A DNA stretch of 64,000 bases, taken from assembly GCF_964026545.1 (NCBI RefSeq), contig NZ_OZ032156.1:558001-622000 (forward strand). Reading direction: 5' to 3'. The stretch comes from Candidatus Tisiphia endosymbiont of Dioctria linearis (lineage in GTDB: Bacteria > Pseudomonadota > Alphaproteobacteria > Rickettsiales > Rickettsiaceae). The notes under the pieces were generated by a model, which was not told where the DNA came from, ran no database searches, and saw only the letters and a program-made list of their open reading frames with translations. The position numbers and the translations under genes are program-made. Of the stretch, positions 1-8,900 are shown in pieces (position 1 is the stretch's first letter; each line of letters begins with the position of its first letter).

Positions 1-1975
1 TTGTGGTAAAGTAAGTGTATCATTTTCAACACTTGATATACTAGTATCTCCTATATTATTACCTGATAGATTAAGATATATAATTTGAGTGTCTTTTAAT
101 ATGGAAACAAGTGTTTTAGCACAATCTTCTGCTATTTGGTTGCCTTGTAGATTAAGGTGCGTAATTTTAGTATCTCTGAGTGTAGAAGCAAATATCTCAA
201 TCCCTGTTATGTAGTTATGTTCAAGATTAAGGTGTGTAATATTAGTATCTTTAAGTATAGAAGCAAGCATCTCAAATTCTTCGTCATATATGTCGTTATA
301 TCCAAGATTAAGGTGTATAATATTAGTATCTTTTAGTAGAGAAATAAATGCCTTAAATATCTTATAAGATTTATCATTAGTATTAAGAGTCAAGTGTGTA
401 ATATTATACTCTTTTAGTATAGAAACAAGTGCTTCAATGTCTGAATCTTTTATTTTCTCGTCTCGAAGATCAATAGTAATGGGATCTTTTTGTAGTATAG
501 AGGCAATTGTTTTAATTGGAATTCTCCATGAGTCTTTATTAAGATCATGAATATTTTTGTCACCAAACAATACAGCTGTGTTGATGTAGTTCGACGTGTT
601 ATCTGATTTATATAATCCCTGCAAGACTCTAGTTCTGCTGGTAATTTGGACAATAATGGGGTACTAGAATCCTCACATATACTATAGTACACTGCGGTTT
701 GAGGTGAAGAGTCTCTTTCAAATCCTTTCACATAAGCAACTTTTGCAGGAAGTCTAATAGATATCTTTGGTAAATCTATTGCTGCTGACAATTTTGTCTT
801 TGAGTCGGGGCATAAATTCTCAGCTACATCTATGTATGTTGTAATTTTACGTTCCGTATCTCCTGCCAACTCCCTAGCAGAAGTAATTTGCAAAAACTCT
901 TCAGTGCTTATTGGCACACTGCAATCATTCTGTGCATTTGTGCTTGTCTTAGATTTTAATGATATTAACTCTGAATACCAGTCAATATCTTGATAGTGGG
1001 TGGTTACTGTCTCTTGAGATGGCTCTGGGGGCGATAGCTTTTCTAATAGTTCTATTGATGGGTCTGGTATTATTGTTGCATTATTCTTTATTACTTCTAA
1101 GGTATTTGATTTCTTATTGTTTTGGATACTATGATTGTCCCTGTAATCATTATCCATATTATCAAGTGGTAGATCAGTCTTGATGTATGGTGGTTTATTG
1201 AGTAATGCTTCAGCATATTGTTGGTTATGATCAACTTGCTTATTAACGCCTGATATTAGATTATCATGCTCTTGATAGCTAGTTCGTATATTTGCTAAAT
1301 ATTGTTCTTGAATTTGTGACGTCCTAACAGCATCTATATCTATCCTGTCATCAATATTAACTAACTGTCGAGATAATTGATTTACTTCAATGATATTAAC
1401 TGCTATAATTTCAGCAACATAATATGCAGCATGTTCTTGGTAGGAAAATCGGTAATGCAACTGTGATATCTCAATATCTTGTGTTATTAACCATGTCACC
1501 TCTGATCTTAGAGCAACTGACTCATTAGCTATTCTAACATCATTCAGTCTGATGTTGATAGTAAACGGGTTTAATATATCTAATATATATTTATTTAATA
1601 GATCATAAACACTATGTAGAGTAGTGTTAGTTCTTATTGATGGCATTTTATATTGCAAATGTGATGCACTACCAAATAGTGCAATGTGATGCATCCTTTT
1701 AGTACGTATTTGTACTTCTATCTTCTGGGAATCTTTAACTATTACCGTATGTAATGATTGATAACCACTTTTCTTAGGAAACTTAATAAAATCCTTACAT
1801 CGTTTTGGAATATGTTTATAATTATTATAAATAGTATCCAATATTTTATAACATTGACCTTCTTCCTCTACTATTACTCTAATGCCAATAATATCAAATA
1901 ATTCTGTTACTTTACTAGACTTCTGTACTATCTTCTTAGCAATAGAATAATAAGATTTAACTCTCCCAGATATGG
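1..1975 (-). pseudogene. RelA/SpoT-like synthetase with C-terminal leucine-rich repeats, 3' part (disrupted, runs off window)
   Basis: This is the distal part of a gene whose beginning lies on the far side of the insertion sequence next to it. Reading the minus strand from the IS, the frame opens with GRVKSYYSIAKKI, then LFDIIGIRVIV, GYQSLHT and VEVQIRT-like IEVQIRT. These are the synthetase motifs of the RelA/SpoT family, which makes (p)ppGpp; the expected R, K, D, Y and E positions are present. About 250 residues of unrecognised linker follow. A one-base frameshift near position 600 separates this from the next frame, which encodes at least five leucine-rich repeats of about 25-28 residues with the pattern T(N/K)ITHLNLxxNxI (ribonuclease-inhibitor-like). 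The end is beyond the left edge. An alarmone synthetase with C-terminal LRRs fits rickettsial mobile-element cargo. It is not functional as it stands. Confidence 0.75.
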
Positions 1976-1994
1976 TATAGTAAAAGCAGTTAAG

Positions 1995-2516
1995 TTATGT
2001 TACAGCAAAGAATGCACAAATGGTGTTATACAATTCTTGTGAAAGCCCGATTTTTTGTTTAATCCACCTTTTCATATTAGCCCAAAATTTCTCTATTGGA
2101 TTTAGGTCAGGAGAGTAAGGTGGTAAAAATATTACCCTACATCCTACTGATTCTATTAAATCTTTAGTCTTCTTAGACTTATGAAAAGCAGCATTGTCTA
2201 AAATCACAACTTGACCAGCTATAAGCTCTTTTATCAAAAATTGCTCTACCCAATTATTAAATAGTTCGGTATTACAGGTGCCATTGAATACAAAAGGGGC
2301 TATAGATTTATTACCTACCAAACCTGCTATAATATTCGTCCTTTGGTAATACTTCCCACTCTTCTTTGCTTGTAGTGTTTGACCTTTCTTTCCCCAACCT
2401 CTATCTTGGGTAATGTTCATCTCTATTCCGCTCTCATCTATATACACAAGCGCATCTGTAGCTAGATCTTTGATATCTTCTAAATACTTACATCGCTTTT
2501 CAGCATTAGCTTCCAC
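1995..2516 (-). CDS. IS630-family transposase, catalytic DDE frame (orfB), copy 1
   Basis: This 173-residue frame carries the DDE catalytic core: the first aspartate in YIDESGIE, the second in VILDNAAFHKSKK, and the glutamate in SPDLNPIEKFWANMKRW. It overlaps the end of orfA by 37 bases in the -1 frame. The annotated ATG lies downstream of the slippery A-run and is probably not the real start, since the fused product would enter this frame at AFTYVEANAEK. All three catalytic residues are intact, so this copy may be active. Confidence 0.88.
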   Translation of the reverse strand: MEANAEKRCKYLEDIKDLATDALVYIDESGIEMNITQDRGWGKKGQTLQAKKSGKYYQRTNIIAGLVGNKSIAPFVFNGTCNTELFNNWVEQFLIKELIAGQVVILDNAAFHKSKKTKDLIESVGCRVIFLPPYSPDLNPIEKFWANMKRWIKQKIGLSQELYNTICAFFAVT

Positions 2517-2851
2517 ATAGGTAAAGGCTTTTTTTTATAACTAAATCCCAATTGTCTTAGCCAATATCTTGCCCCACTAGCGCTTATCCCAAATTTCTTA
2601 CCAATATCTTCCGTTTTGCTATTAGGATTTTCTTCTACATACTTGATAAAATCATCCATTTCTATACTAGGCTTTGCTCCTTTATACTTCCTTGCTTGAT
2701 AATGACCTTCTTTCTTATACCTTACATGCCATGTATTTACTGTTGTAGGGCTCAATTGAAAAACTCTAGATGCTGACCTTTGACTATTTCCTGCTTCTAG
2801 ATATTTTATTACTTTTTCTCTTAAATCTATACTGTATGGGCTAGTTGACAT
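2480..2851 (-). CDS. IS630-family transposase, N-terminal frame (orfA), copy 1
   Basis: This 123-residue frame holds the DNA-binding part of the transposase. A helix-turn-helix near residues 10-45 (SIDLREKVIKYLEAGNSQRS) and a second one near 70-100 are typical of IS630 transposases. The frame ends 26 residues after a run of eight A residues (SYKKKP). At that run a -1 shift on A AAA AAG, the classical dnaX-type slippery heptamer, leads directly into the catalytic frame. The working enzyme is therefore probably an orfA-orfB fusion of about 280 residues made by programmed frameshifting. This is inferred, but both copies keep the run. Confidence 0.85.
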   Translation of the reverse strand: MSTSPYSIDLREKVIKYLEAGNSQRSASRVFQLSPTTVNTWHVRYKKEGHYQARKYKGAKPSIEMDDFIKYVEENPNSKTEDIGKKFGISASGARYWLRQLGFSYKKKPLPMWKLMLKSDVSI

Positions 2852-2904
2852 TTTTCATTTTATATTATCACAATCACTAACATAACTCAACTGCCTTTAC
2901 TATA

Positions 2905-3566
2905 TATGCTATGTCTACAACAGATAAAATATCATGCAATGTATTAATGGTGCTAATAACTAACTGTTGTTGATTGGGATATTGTTCTGTTAAACTAGTG
3001 ACTATCAATTCTTGTAACTGTGGATGTAATATTGTTAAACAAGCATCTTGTAATGCAGTTTTAATGTTCTCTATTGTTACTTCTTGAAATAATGGTACAT
3101 ATATCTTACTTATTTCATTACTAATTAAATAATATTCAATATCTGATACTTTTGAGTCAAATATTATTTGATTCAGTAAATATGCAAATCTAATTAATAA
3201 GATTCTTATTCCTATATTAGGTTCTAATGATAATAATAACTTGATAGTCTCCTGTATTGTATCATGGCGATATGTGTTGTGAATTTGAAAAAGCTTAGTT
3301 AATGCATTAAATATCTTAGATATTTCAGTATTAAAATGTTGAATTTTAGATGCCTTTAAGTTAGCTTTTGCAAAACTAAAGAACAGTAATGCTGCAATAG
3401 TAGAACTGGTATCAGGGTATACTGAGGTGATGGTTTTTGCTATTTCTATGAATTGGTGATTATTATCTCTGTAATGCTTTATGGCAAAATTAAGTGCCTC
3501 CTTAACTTTGACTTCATCAAAATTAGGGTCATTTCTTAATGCTGCAATAATATCTTGATAGTTCAT
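2905..3566 (-). pseudogene. RelA/SpoT-like protein, N-terminal (HD-like) part, cut off by IS630
   Basis: This is the 5' part of the gene continued at 1-1975. The start is the ATG at 3566. The alignment I see by eye is to the N-terminal hydrolase region of RelA/SpoT: LNFAIKHYRDNNHQ corresponds to the AxxFAxxxH segment, and EISKIYVPLFQEVTIENIKTALQDACLTI matches the region before the synthetase. The catalytic residues are gone: the HPxxVA histidine is absent, and the HD pair is replaced by LLFFSF, so this part would not hydrolyse ppGpp. At VVDIAY the insertion sequence interrupts the frame. Removing it with one TA gives VVDIAYTISGRVKSYYSI, in frame with the synthetase. Confidence 0.7.
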
Positions 3567-4123
3567 AATTTAAGTTTAAGTAACTATGAGCCTAAGAATC
3601 TGTCTGAAAATAGAAAATATCTTAAAAAATAAGAAAATTTACCGTACCACCTACGGCTTGTTTTATAAATTGAGCATTAATTAGAGTAAATTCGTTATTC
3701 TCCGACAGGCTCCTAGTGCAAAAAAGGCATAAAATTGTAGAAATATATTTAGAGAAAACCAATATAACATAAGTCATTTGTTTCATTTCTAAAATCCACT
3801 TCATAAAGGTGCAAATTTTTTAGTTGGTTAAAATAATTTAATTGTTTCATAATGATCGAAAAACAAGTAATACCAAACCACTATCTAATTAGTAACATAA
3901 CTGCTCTAGATAATTTTAAGCTCTGCTAGTTGTAAATATTATTGGTTTGATGCTGAATTGGTACAAACATTTGATTCAGTATTTTTAGATACTTTAATTA
4001 GACTTTTATGATTCTATCATAAATCCAGTGGTTCTATACCAAAAAGTGTGTAAATTTCAAAATAGATTATATATAAAAATACGTAATAAACATACATAAG
4101 TACCTCACACTTTTGTTATAAGA
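3567..4123. other. Intergenic stretch with no recognised gene
   Basis: About 560 bases of very AT-rich sequence lie between the SpoT-like fragment and the second IS630 copy. One open frame of 60 codons on the minus strand shows no recognisable motif and has unlikely composition, so it is not called. I see no tRNA, terminator or repeat family member here. It is probably decayed mobile-region DNA. Confidence 0.5.
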
Positions 4124-4142
4124 TATAGCAAAAGCAGTTAAG

Positions 4143-4664
4143 TTATGTTACAGCAAAGAATGCACAAATGGTGTTATACAATTCTTGTGAAAGCCCGATT
4201 TTTTGTTTAATCCACCTTTTCATATTAGCCCAAAATTTCTCTATTGGATTTAGGTCAGGAGAGTAAGGTGGTAAAAATATTACCCTACATCCTACTGATT
4301 CTATTAAATCTTTAGTCTTCTTAGACTTATGAAAAGCAGCATTGTCTAAAATCACAACTTGACCAGCTATAAGCTCTTTTATCAAAAATTGCTCTACCCA
4401 ATTATTAAATAGTTCGGTATTACAGGTGCCATTGAATACAAAAGGGGCTATAGATTTATTACCTACCAAACCTGCTATAATATTCGTCCTTTGGTAATAC
4501 TTCCCACTCTTCTTTGCTTGTAGTGTTTGACCTTTCTTTCCCCAACCTCTATCTTGGGTAATGTTCATCTCTATTCCGCTCTCATCTATATACACAAGCG
4601 CATCTGTAGCTAGATCTTTGATATCTTCTAAATACTTACATCGCTTTTCAGCATTAGCTTCCAC
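4143..4664 (-). CDS. IS630-family transposase, catalytic DDE frame (orfB), copy 2
   Basis: The 173-residue product is identical to the one in copy 1, with the DDE residues in YIDESGIE, VILDNAAFHKS and SPDLNPIEKFW. It overlaps orfA by 37 bases in the -1 frame. Identity between copies indicates recent spread or gene conversion. Confidence 0.88.
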   Translation of the reverse strand: MEANAEKRCKYLEDIKDLATDALVYIDESGIEMNITQDRGWGKKGQTLQAKKSGKYYQRTNIIAGLVGNKSIAPFVFNGTCNTELFNNWVEQFLIKELIAGQVVILDNAAFHKSKKTKDLIESVGCRVIFLPPYSPDLNPIEKFWANMKRWIKQKIGLSQELYNTICAFFAVT

Positions 4665-4999
4665 ATAGGTAAAGGCTTTTTTTTATAACTAAATCCCAAT
4701 TGTCTTAGCCAATATCTTGCCCCACTAGCGCTTATCCCAAATTTCTTACCAATATCTTCCGTTTTGCTATTAGGATTTTCTTCTACATACTTGATAAAAT
4801 CATCCATTTCTATACTAGGCTTTGCTCCTTTATACTTCCTTGCTTGATAATGACCTTCTTTCTTATACCTTACATGCCATGTATTTACTGTTGTAGGGCT
4901 CAATTGAAAAACTCTAGATGCTGACCTTTGACTATTTCCTGCTTCTAGATATTTTATTACTTTTTCTCTTAAATCTATACTGTATGGGCTAGTTGACAT
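4628..4999 (-). CDS. IS630-family transposase, N-terminal frame (orfA), copy 2
   Basis: The 123-residue product is identical to that of copy 1: two helix-turn-helix segments, then a run of eight A residues with the A AAA AAG slippery site. No extra stop or indel is visible, so the arrangement needed for a -1 frameshifted fusion with the next frame is kept. Confidence 0.85.
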   Translation of the reverse strand: MSTSPYSIDLREKVIKYLEAGNSQRSASRVFQLSPTTVNTWHVRYKKEGHYQARKYKGAKPSIEMDDFIKYVEENPNSKTEDIGKKFGISASGARYWLRQLGFSYKKKPLPMWKLMLKSDVSI

Positions 5000-5055
5000 T
5001 TTTCATTTTATATTATCACAATCACTAACATAACTCAACTGCCTTTACTATATAT

Positions 5056-5859
5056 GGCACTGTTAACAAAATAATTTAAATAATTTAGCAAGAGCCAATG
5101 CGATAAAGCTGAGGAAGGTGGAATCAAGCTTATCAAAACGCATGGCAATTCTTTTATTTTCCTTAAGTCTGCCAAAAAGCCTTTCAATAATATGCTGTTG
5201 CGGTAAATTTTGGTATCATAAAAATCCTCTGGCGTTAAATTGGAGTCATTAGGCAAATAAACTCCTTTATATGGAATAACGGGAATAGCATTTTTTGATT
5301 TGATAAAATTTCTAATATTGCCGTTATCGTATCCCTTGTCCGCAACAACAAAGTCAATTTCTTCCCAAGGCCATAATTGCTCAACTGTTTTGCAATCCTG
5401 CCTTTGAGCGGGAAATAATTGGCAGTTAATACAACCATTACTGGTAATTGCTAAATGGATTGTAGTACCTAATCCCTTCCTACCCCTACCTGTTGATTGT
5501 GAACCTTTATTTTTTTAAAGCACCTCCTCCATGTCGATGTAATGGTACAATTGAGCCATCAACAAATACTATGTCCATTAACAACTGTTTAACGCTTTGA
5601 AGGTGATACAACAAGTGCCAAAAGAATCCATTCTCACTCCATCTTTTGTATCTTGTATAGATTGTGTGCCAATTTCCATATTCTGATGAAAGGTCACGCC
5701 AGGGCACTCCTGTCCTCAGTACATACAGAACGCCACAAAAAAATTTATAATGACTCACTTTCATTGGCGTCCTGGTTTCCTGAGTTCTCTTTTTATTATT
5801 GGCTCTATTAATTCTTTAAATTTGCTTTCACTAATTGGGTATTTCCTTATTTCTTCCAT
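5056..5859 (-). pseudogene. IS5-family transposase, frameshifted remnant
   Basis: Read on the minus strand, the pieces form a DDE transposase of the IS5 type. It starts MEEIRKYPISESKFKELIEP at 5859. A frame change near 5765 leads to VLYVLRTGVPWRDL and VFVDGSIVPLHRHGG. After a run of seven A residues a -1 shift gives GSQSTGRGRKGLGTTIHLAI and FVVADKGYDNG. A last shift near 5190 gives HIIERLFGRLKENKRIAM and the end LAKLFKLFC. The A7 shift may be programmed, as in many IS5 elements, but the other two breaks indicate decay. One end may be GGCACTGTTAACAAA at 5056; I could not find a matching inverted repeat at the other side. Confidence 0.82.
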
Positions 5860-5977
5860 ATTTGAACCTAATTAAACTTTCTTTATTGCTCAATTATTCT
5901 TACCATACCTTTATCTTTATATTAGGTTCTAATATGATAGTGCAAATTTCTTCAGGCGGAAAATTAATTAAAAATGT

Positions 5978-7543
5978 TTACGATCCCACCTGTTTCATTT
6001 TGTTTTTCTTGATAGCATAGCTAATCATCTCATCAATAACATTATTTTGTATGGCACTTGCAATATCCTTCTCATTTTTTTTCTGAATTTCCTGGTTTTT
6101 TTTCTTATCAATTTTCTTTGATTTTATATAAGCAAAATACGCCTTATCTTTTGACTGAAAAACTGGAGTATTGGAGCCAATATTAGTCCGGAAAATTGCT
6201 GATAATAATTCTGCTGGTAGCTGATGATTATTATGAATTTCAGACCTAGAAAAAGCTGTAGATTGGCTAGTAATAACTTTCAAAAATTCTTTATTCTTAG
6301 TTGGGGTGTACTCTTTAGCAATAGTTTCTATGGTTTTTAAATTTAGACCTTTTAAATATTGTTCATTCCATAGTTTTTGCACTTGCTCTTTAACTACCGA
6401 GAATTCTTGCACTTTGCTTGGTTGAATAGACTTAATCTCAACCAATATAAAAGCTCCTTTTTCAGTTAATTCTATTGGATATGATAATTCCCCTTCTGCA
6501 AGATCAAAAATACTGTCCGCATTTTGGGCAATATCAATTTTATTAACTGCTAAATCCTGATAACTTATAGACTCTAAATTTTGTATGGGTAATTCATATT
6601 TCCCAGCAATTTCTGTTAAACTTGAGCCAGATGCAACGTCATCTTCTAGATTTTTAATCATTAATAGTTTCAATTCTTCTGCTTTTTGTTGTTGCAGTAA
6701 TTCGTTAACTTGTTTTTTGACCTCGCTAAACTTTTTATTAGCAAATTCTTCTTTGTTGTCCTGATAAAAATTTAATAACTCCTCATCATTATTATGAACT
6801 TTTTGGCATAACATTTCACTTGATATTTTTACATAAGACAAATTACGTTTTTCCGGTACTTCAAACAATGTTAGGTTATTTTGGTATAAATCTTCTAACT
6901 GCGATATGGTTGGAGGAGTTATTACTAAGTCTTTAGATTGACGTCGTAGATCAATTTGTACAAGTTCTACATCTCTTGTTTCAGCTATGTAATCTACAAT
7001 ATTTTTGACCATTATCTTTGGCGCAGGAAATGATTCTATAAAAATGCTAATTAGAAGATTCTTTAAAGTATGTTCTTTAATGTCAGACAAATAATCTTCT
7101 TCATTAATGTAAGAATTTTTTAAAAAACCTTTAAATCTCTCTATGTCAAATAGACCATGTTCATTCTTAAAATTAGGATTTTCCTTAATTAACTCGATCA
7201 CAGTATCATCAGTTAAATCTAAATTATAATAGCCAACTAAATAGTTGATAATACGGTTATTGATAAGTTTTTTAATAATAAAATTATCAATATTTAACTG
7301 CTTTATATCTTCTTCACTAAGATTTGCGCCACTTTGTCTTTGAATAGCCCGAATTTGTTCGGCTTTTTCTTTTAGAAAATCTTCTTGGCTAATATTATTT
7401 GCATCAGAAAAGGTAATCAAATCAAAATTATTGCTAGTATGCAATACATCTTTAATTCCCCATCCAACAAAGGCGAAGGCAATTACGCCAAGTAGAATAC
7501 GCATTACAAAACTATCAGCAGCGTTTCTAATATTATTTAACAT
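5978..7543 (-). CDS. ppiD: PpiD-like membrane-anchored peptidyl-prolyl isomerase/chaperone
   Basis: The product resembles PpiD/SurA-N family periplasmic folding factors. From the ATG at 7543 it has a short cytoplasmic head (MLNNIRNAADSF), one membrane helix near residues 12-30 (MRILLGVIAFAFVGWGI), a SurA-type N-terminal helical domain, and a long parvulin-like C-terminal region. PpiD anchors to the inner membrane and helps newly exported proteins fold near the Sec translocon. A longer frame starts at 7582, but the family begins at MLNN, and AAGAAG lies a fitting distance upstream of 7543. The length of about 520 residues is a little below that of E. coli PpiD. It is divergent from tpiA. Prolyl isomerase activity is uncertain because the parvulin domain is poorly conserved. 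Confidence 0.8.
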   Translation of the reverse strand: MLNNIRNAADSFVMRILLGVIAFAFVGWGIKDVLHTSNNFDLITFSDANNISQEDFLKEKAEQIRAIQRQSGANLSEEDIKQLNIDNFIIKKLINNRIINYLVGYYNLDLTDDTVIELIKENPNFKNEHGLFDIERFKGFLKNSYINEEDYLSDIKEHTLKNLLISIFIESFPAPKIMVKNIVDYIAETRDVELVQIDLRRQSKDLVITPPTISQLEDLYQNNLTLFEVPEKRNLSYVKISSEMLCQKVHNNDEELLNFYQDNKEEFANKKFSEVKKQVNELLQQQKAEELKLLMIKNLEDDVASGSSLTEIAGKYELPIQNLESISYQDLAVNKIDIAQNADSIFDLAEGELSYPIELTEKGAFILVEIKSIQPSKVQEFSVVKEQVQKLWNEQYLKGLNLKTIETIAKEYTPTKNKEFLKVITSQSTAFSRSEIHNNHQLPAELLSAIFRTNIGSNTPVFQSKDKAYFAYIKSKKIDKKKNQEIQKKNEKDIASAIQNNVIDEMISYAIKKNKMKQVGS

Positions 7544-7620
7544 AAATATAAAATTTTTCTTCTTTAAGTGTTTACAATACACTAAAATAGTTCGTCCACT
7601 AATATCTGCAAGTGATTTTT

Positions 7621-8361
7621 ATGAAAAAACTTATTATTGTTAATTGGAAAATGCATATGAGCTTAGATGAGGCATTTAAATTTTGTACTAAGCTTACAGA
7701 ACAACAGTATAATAATCAGCTTATTATAGCTCCTCCTGTTCCTTATCTTGCTTATCTATCTGACAAATTCAAATTTTTAGAGTTTTGTGGACAGAATGTT
7801 AGTCAATTTGCTGGGCAGGGGAGTTACACTGGAGAATATTCTAGCTTACTATTAAAACTGAGTAAAATTAATTACTCTATTGTTGGTCATAGTGAACGAA
7901 GAAATTTCTTGCAAGAATCTAATGCATTAATAAGACAAAAAGCAGAAAATTGTTTGGAGTCTCAAGTCACCCCTATTATTTGTATTGGAGAGGATTTAGC
8001 TATACGACAAAACAATAATTATAAAGATTTTTTATTAAAGCAGTTAGAGGAATCTTTGCCAAATATAGTAGGTGAACAAAATTTAATAGTAGCATATGAA
8101 CCAATTTGGGCTATAGGAACAGGGATTACTCCTGGACAAGAAGAATTAACAGAAATATTTGATGCCCTTAATTATTATCTCAAGCAAAGGCAAGTTGCAA
8201 ATAATATCAGCTTAGTATATGGTGGATCTGTAAATTTAGATAATATAGAAAAGATATTAAGTATACAGAATATTGATGGGGTTATGGTTGGCAAATCCTC
8301 ACTTGATTATCAAATGCTAGTTCAAATGTTAAATATAGCTAACTCGAACTGGCATCATTAG
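7621..8361 (+). CDS. tpiA: Triosephosphate isomerase
   Basis: TpiA interconverts dihydroxyacetone phosphate and glyceraldehyde 3-phosphate in the cytosol. Of the three hallmark segments, NWKM near residue 8 holds the catalytic Asn and Lys, GHSERR near residue 90 holds the histidine, and YEPIWAIGTG near residue 160 holds the catalytic glutamate. The phosphate-binding GGS and DGVMVGKSSL close the barrel. About 246 residues is the normal length. I chose the ATG at 7621; an in-frame GTG lies three codons upstream. Glycolysis is largely lost in Rickettsia, where TpiA probably feeds glycerophospholipid precursor metabolism. The stop codon TAG is the first three bases of a palindromic repeat. Confidence 0.96.
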   Translation: MKKLIIVNWKMHMSLDEAFKFCTKLTEQQYNNQLIIAPPVPYLAYLSDKFKFLEFCGQNVSQFAGQGSYTGEYSSLLLKLSKINYSIVGHSERRNFLQESNALIRQKAENCLESQVTPIICIGEDLAIRQNNNYKDFLLKQLEESLPNIVGEQNLIVAYEPIWAIGTGITPGQEELTEIFDALNYYLKQRQVANNISLVYGGSVNLDNIEKILSIQNIDGVMVGKSSLDYQMLVQMLNIANSNWHH

Positions 8362-8504
8362 ACCTCTTGCATAACCTAAAGATAATTGAGGAATTTTTAG
8401 GAAAAACGAAGTCGAGTACCGCAGCGTACTAAGATGTACGTGAGGAACGGAGACGAGTTTTGACAACAAAATTACCAATTAGATTAGGTTATGCAAGAGG
8501 TCTA
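8359..8504. repeat. Palindromic repeat, family A, copy 1
   Basis: The terminal inverted repeats are TAGACCTCTTGCATAACCTA at the left and its near-exact complement, ending GCAAGAGGTCTA, at the right. The interior includes CGAAGTCGAGTACCGCAGCG. A second copy in the opposite orientation is at 45374-45520. The length of about 146 bp and the terminal palindrome suggest a MITE-like or Rickettsia palindromic element. Its first bases form the tpiA stop codon. Confidence 0.88.
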
Positions 8505-8572
8505 TTGCTAGGAGGCTGTCTACGATAATTAATTAATTATTTTTAGGGTTAAATTATTAGGGTTTTTAAAAA

Positions 8573-8878
8573 ATGATAAATATATTACTTTTTGTTCATA
8601 TTGTGATAGCAATATTGCTAATTATTGTAATTTTGATGCAAAAGACTGGTAGTGATGGATTAAGTGGTATTGGTGGTGGTAATGGGACTATGGGTGTTGT
8701 TGCAGGTCGGACGGTGGTTAATTTCTTAACTAGAACTACGGTAGTACTTGCCACGTTATTTATGATTAACGCTGTTATTCTGGCTAATCTGTCTTCTAAG
8801 AAGAATTCGGGAATAATTAAGAAAATAGAGCAAGTTGATGATAAGCAACAAGAATCTAGCTTGCCTATTGCGAAATAG
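8573..8878 (+). CDS. secG: Protein-export translocase subunit SecG
   Basis: SecG is the small accessory subunit of the SecYEG inner-membrane translocon and assists SecA-driven export. The 101-residue product has two hydrophobic segments, near residues 1-22 ([20 protein letters not shown]) and 50-72, with the typical [16 protein letters not shown] linker after the first. The tail is short and charged. A ribosome-binding-like AGGG lies upstream of the ATG. The neighbours tpiA and kdsA are in the same direction, so the three may form one transcription unit, although a repeat separates tpiA from secG. Confidence 0.93.
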   Translation: MINILLFVHIVIAILLIIVILMQKTGSDGLSGIGGGNGTMGVVAGRTVVNFLTRTTVVLATLFMINAVILANLSSKKNSGIIKKIEQVDDKQQESSLPIAK

Positions 8879-8900
8879 AATTTAAGGAGCAACTGTACTT

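Larger units (their letters stand above)
1978..2902 (-). mobile_element. IS630-family insertion sequence, copy 1 (925 bp)
   Basis: The ends are near-perfect inverted repeats of about 25 bp: TAGTAAAAGCAGTTAAGTTA at the left, and the reverse complement reads TAGTAAAGGCAGTTGAGTTA at the right. A TA dinucleotide flanks each end (1976-1977 and 2903-2904), the usual IS630/Tc1-mariner target duplication. It carries two overlapping transposase frames. A second copy of the same length and identical predicted proteins begins 2148 bp further on, so transposition was recent. This copy lies inside a RelA/SpoT-like gene; removing it with one TA restores an open frame there. Confidence 0.93.
4126..5050 (-). 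mobile_element. IS630-family insertion sequence, copy 2 (925 bp)
   Basis: It has the same length, the same inverted-repeat ends and the same encoded proteins as the element at 1978-2902. The left inverted repeat differs by at least one base (TAGCAAAAGC against TAGTAAAAGC). TA lies on each side (4124-4125 and 5051-5052). The right end stops only a few bases from the sequence GGCACTGTTAACAAA, which looks like the terminus of a decayed IS5-family element. Confidence 0.93.

Noticed and set aside
1..420. Regularly spaced similar DNA units of about 75-84 bases, CRISPR-like at first sight
   Set aside because: They are in frame and translate to leucine-rich repeats; the units are degenerate and have no constant repeat with unique spacers.
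3622..3804. Open frame of 60 codons on the minus strand
   Set aside because: No recognisable motif, no ribosome-binding site, and it lies in decayed mobile DNA.
7431..7643. Plus-strand open frame of 70 codons before tpiA
   Set aside because: It is antisense to the signal region of the PpiD-like gene and has no features of its own.
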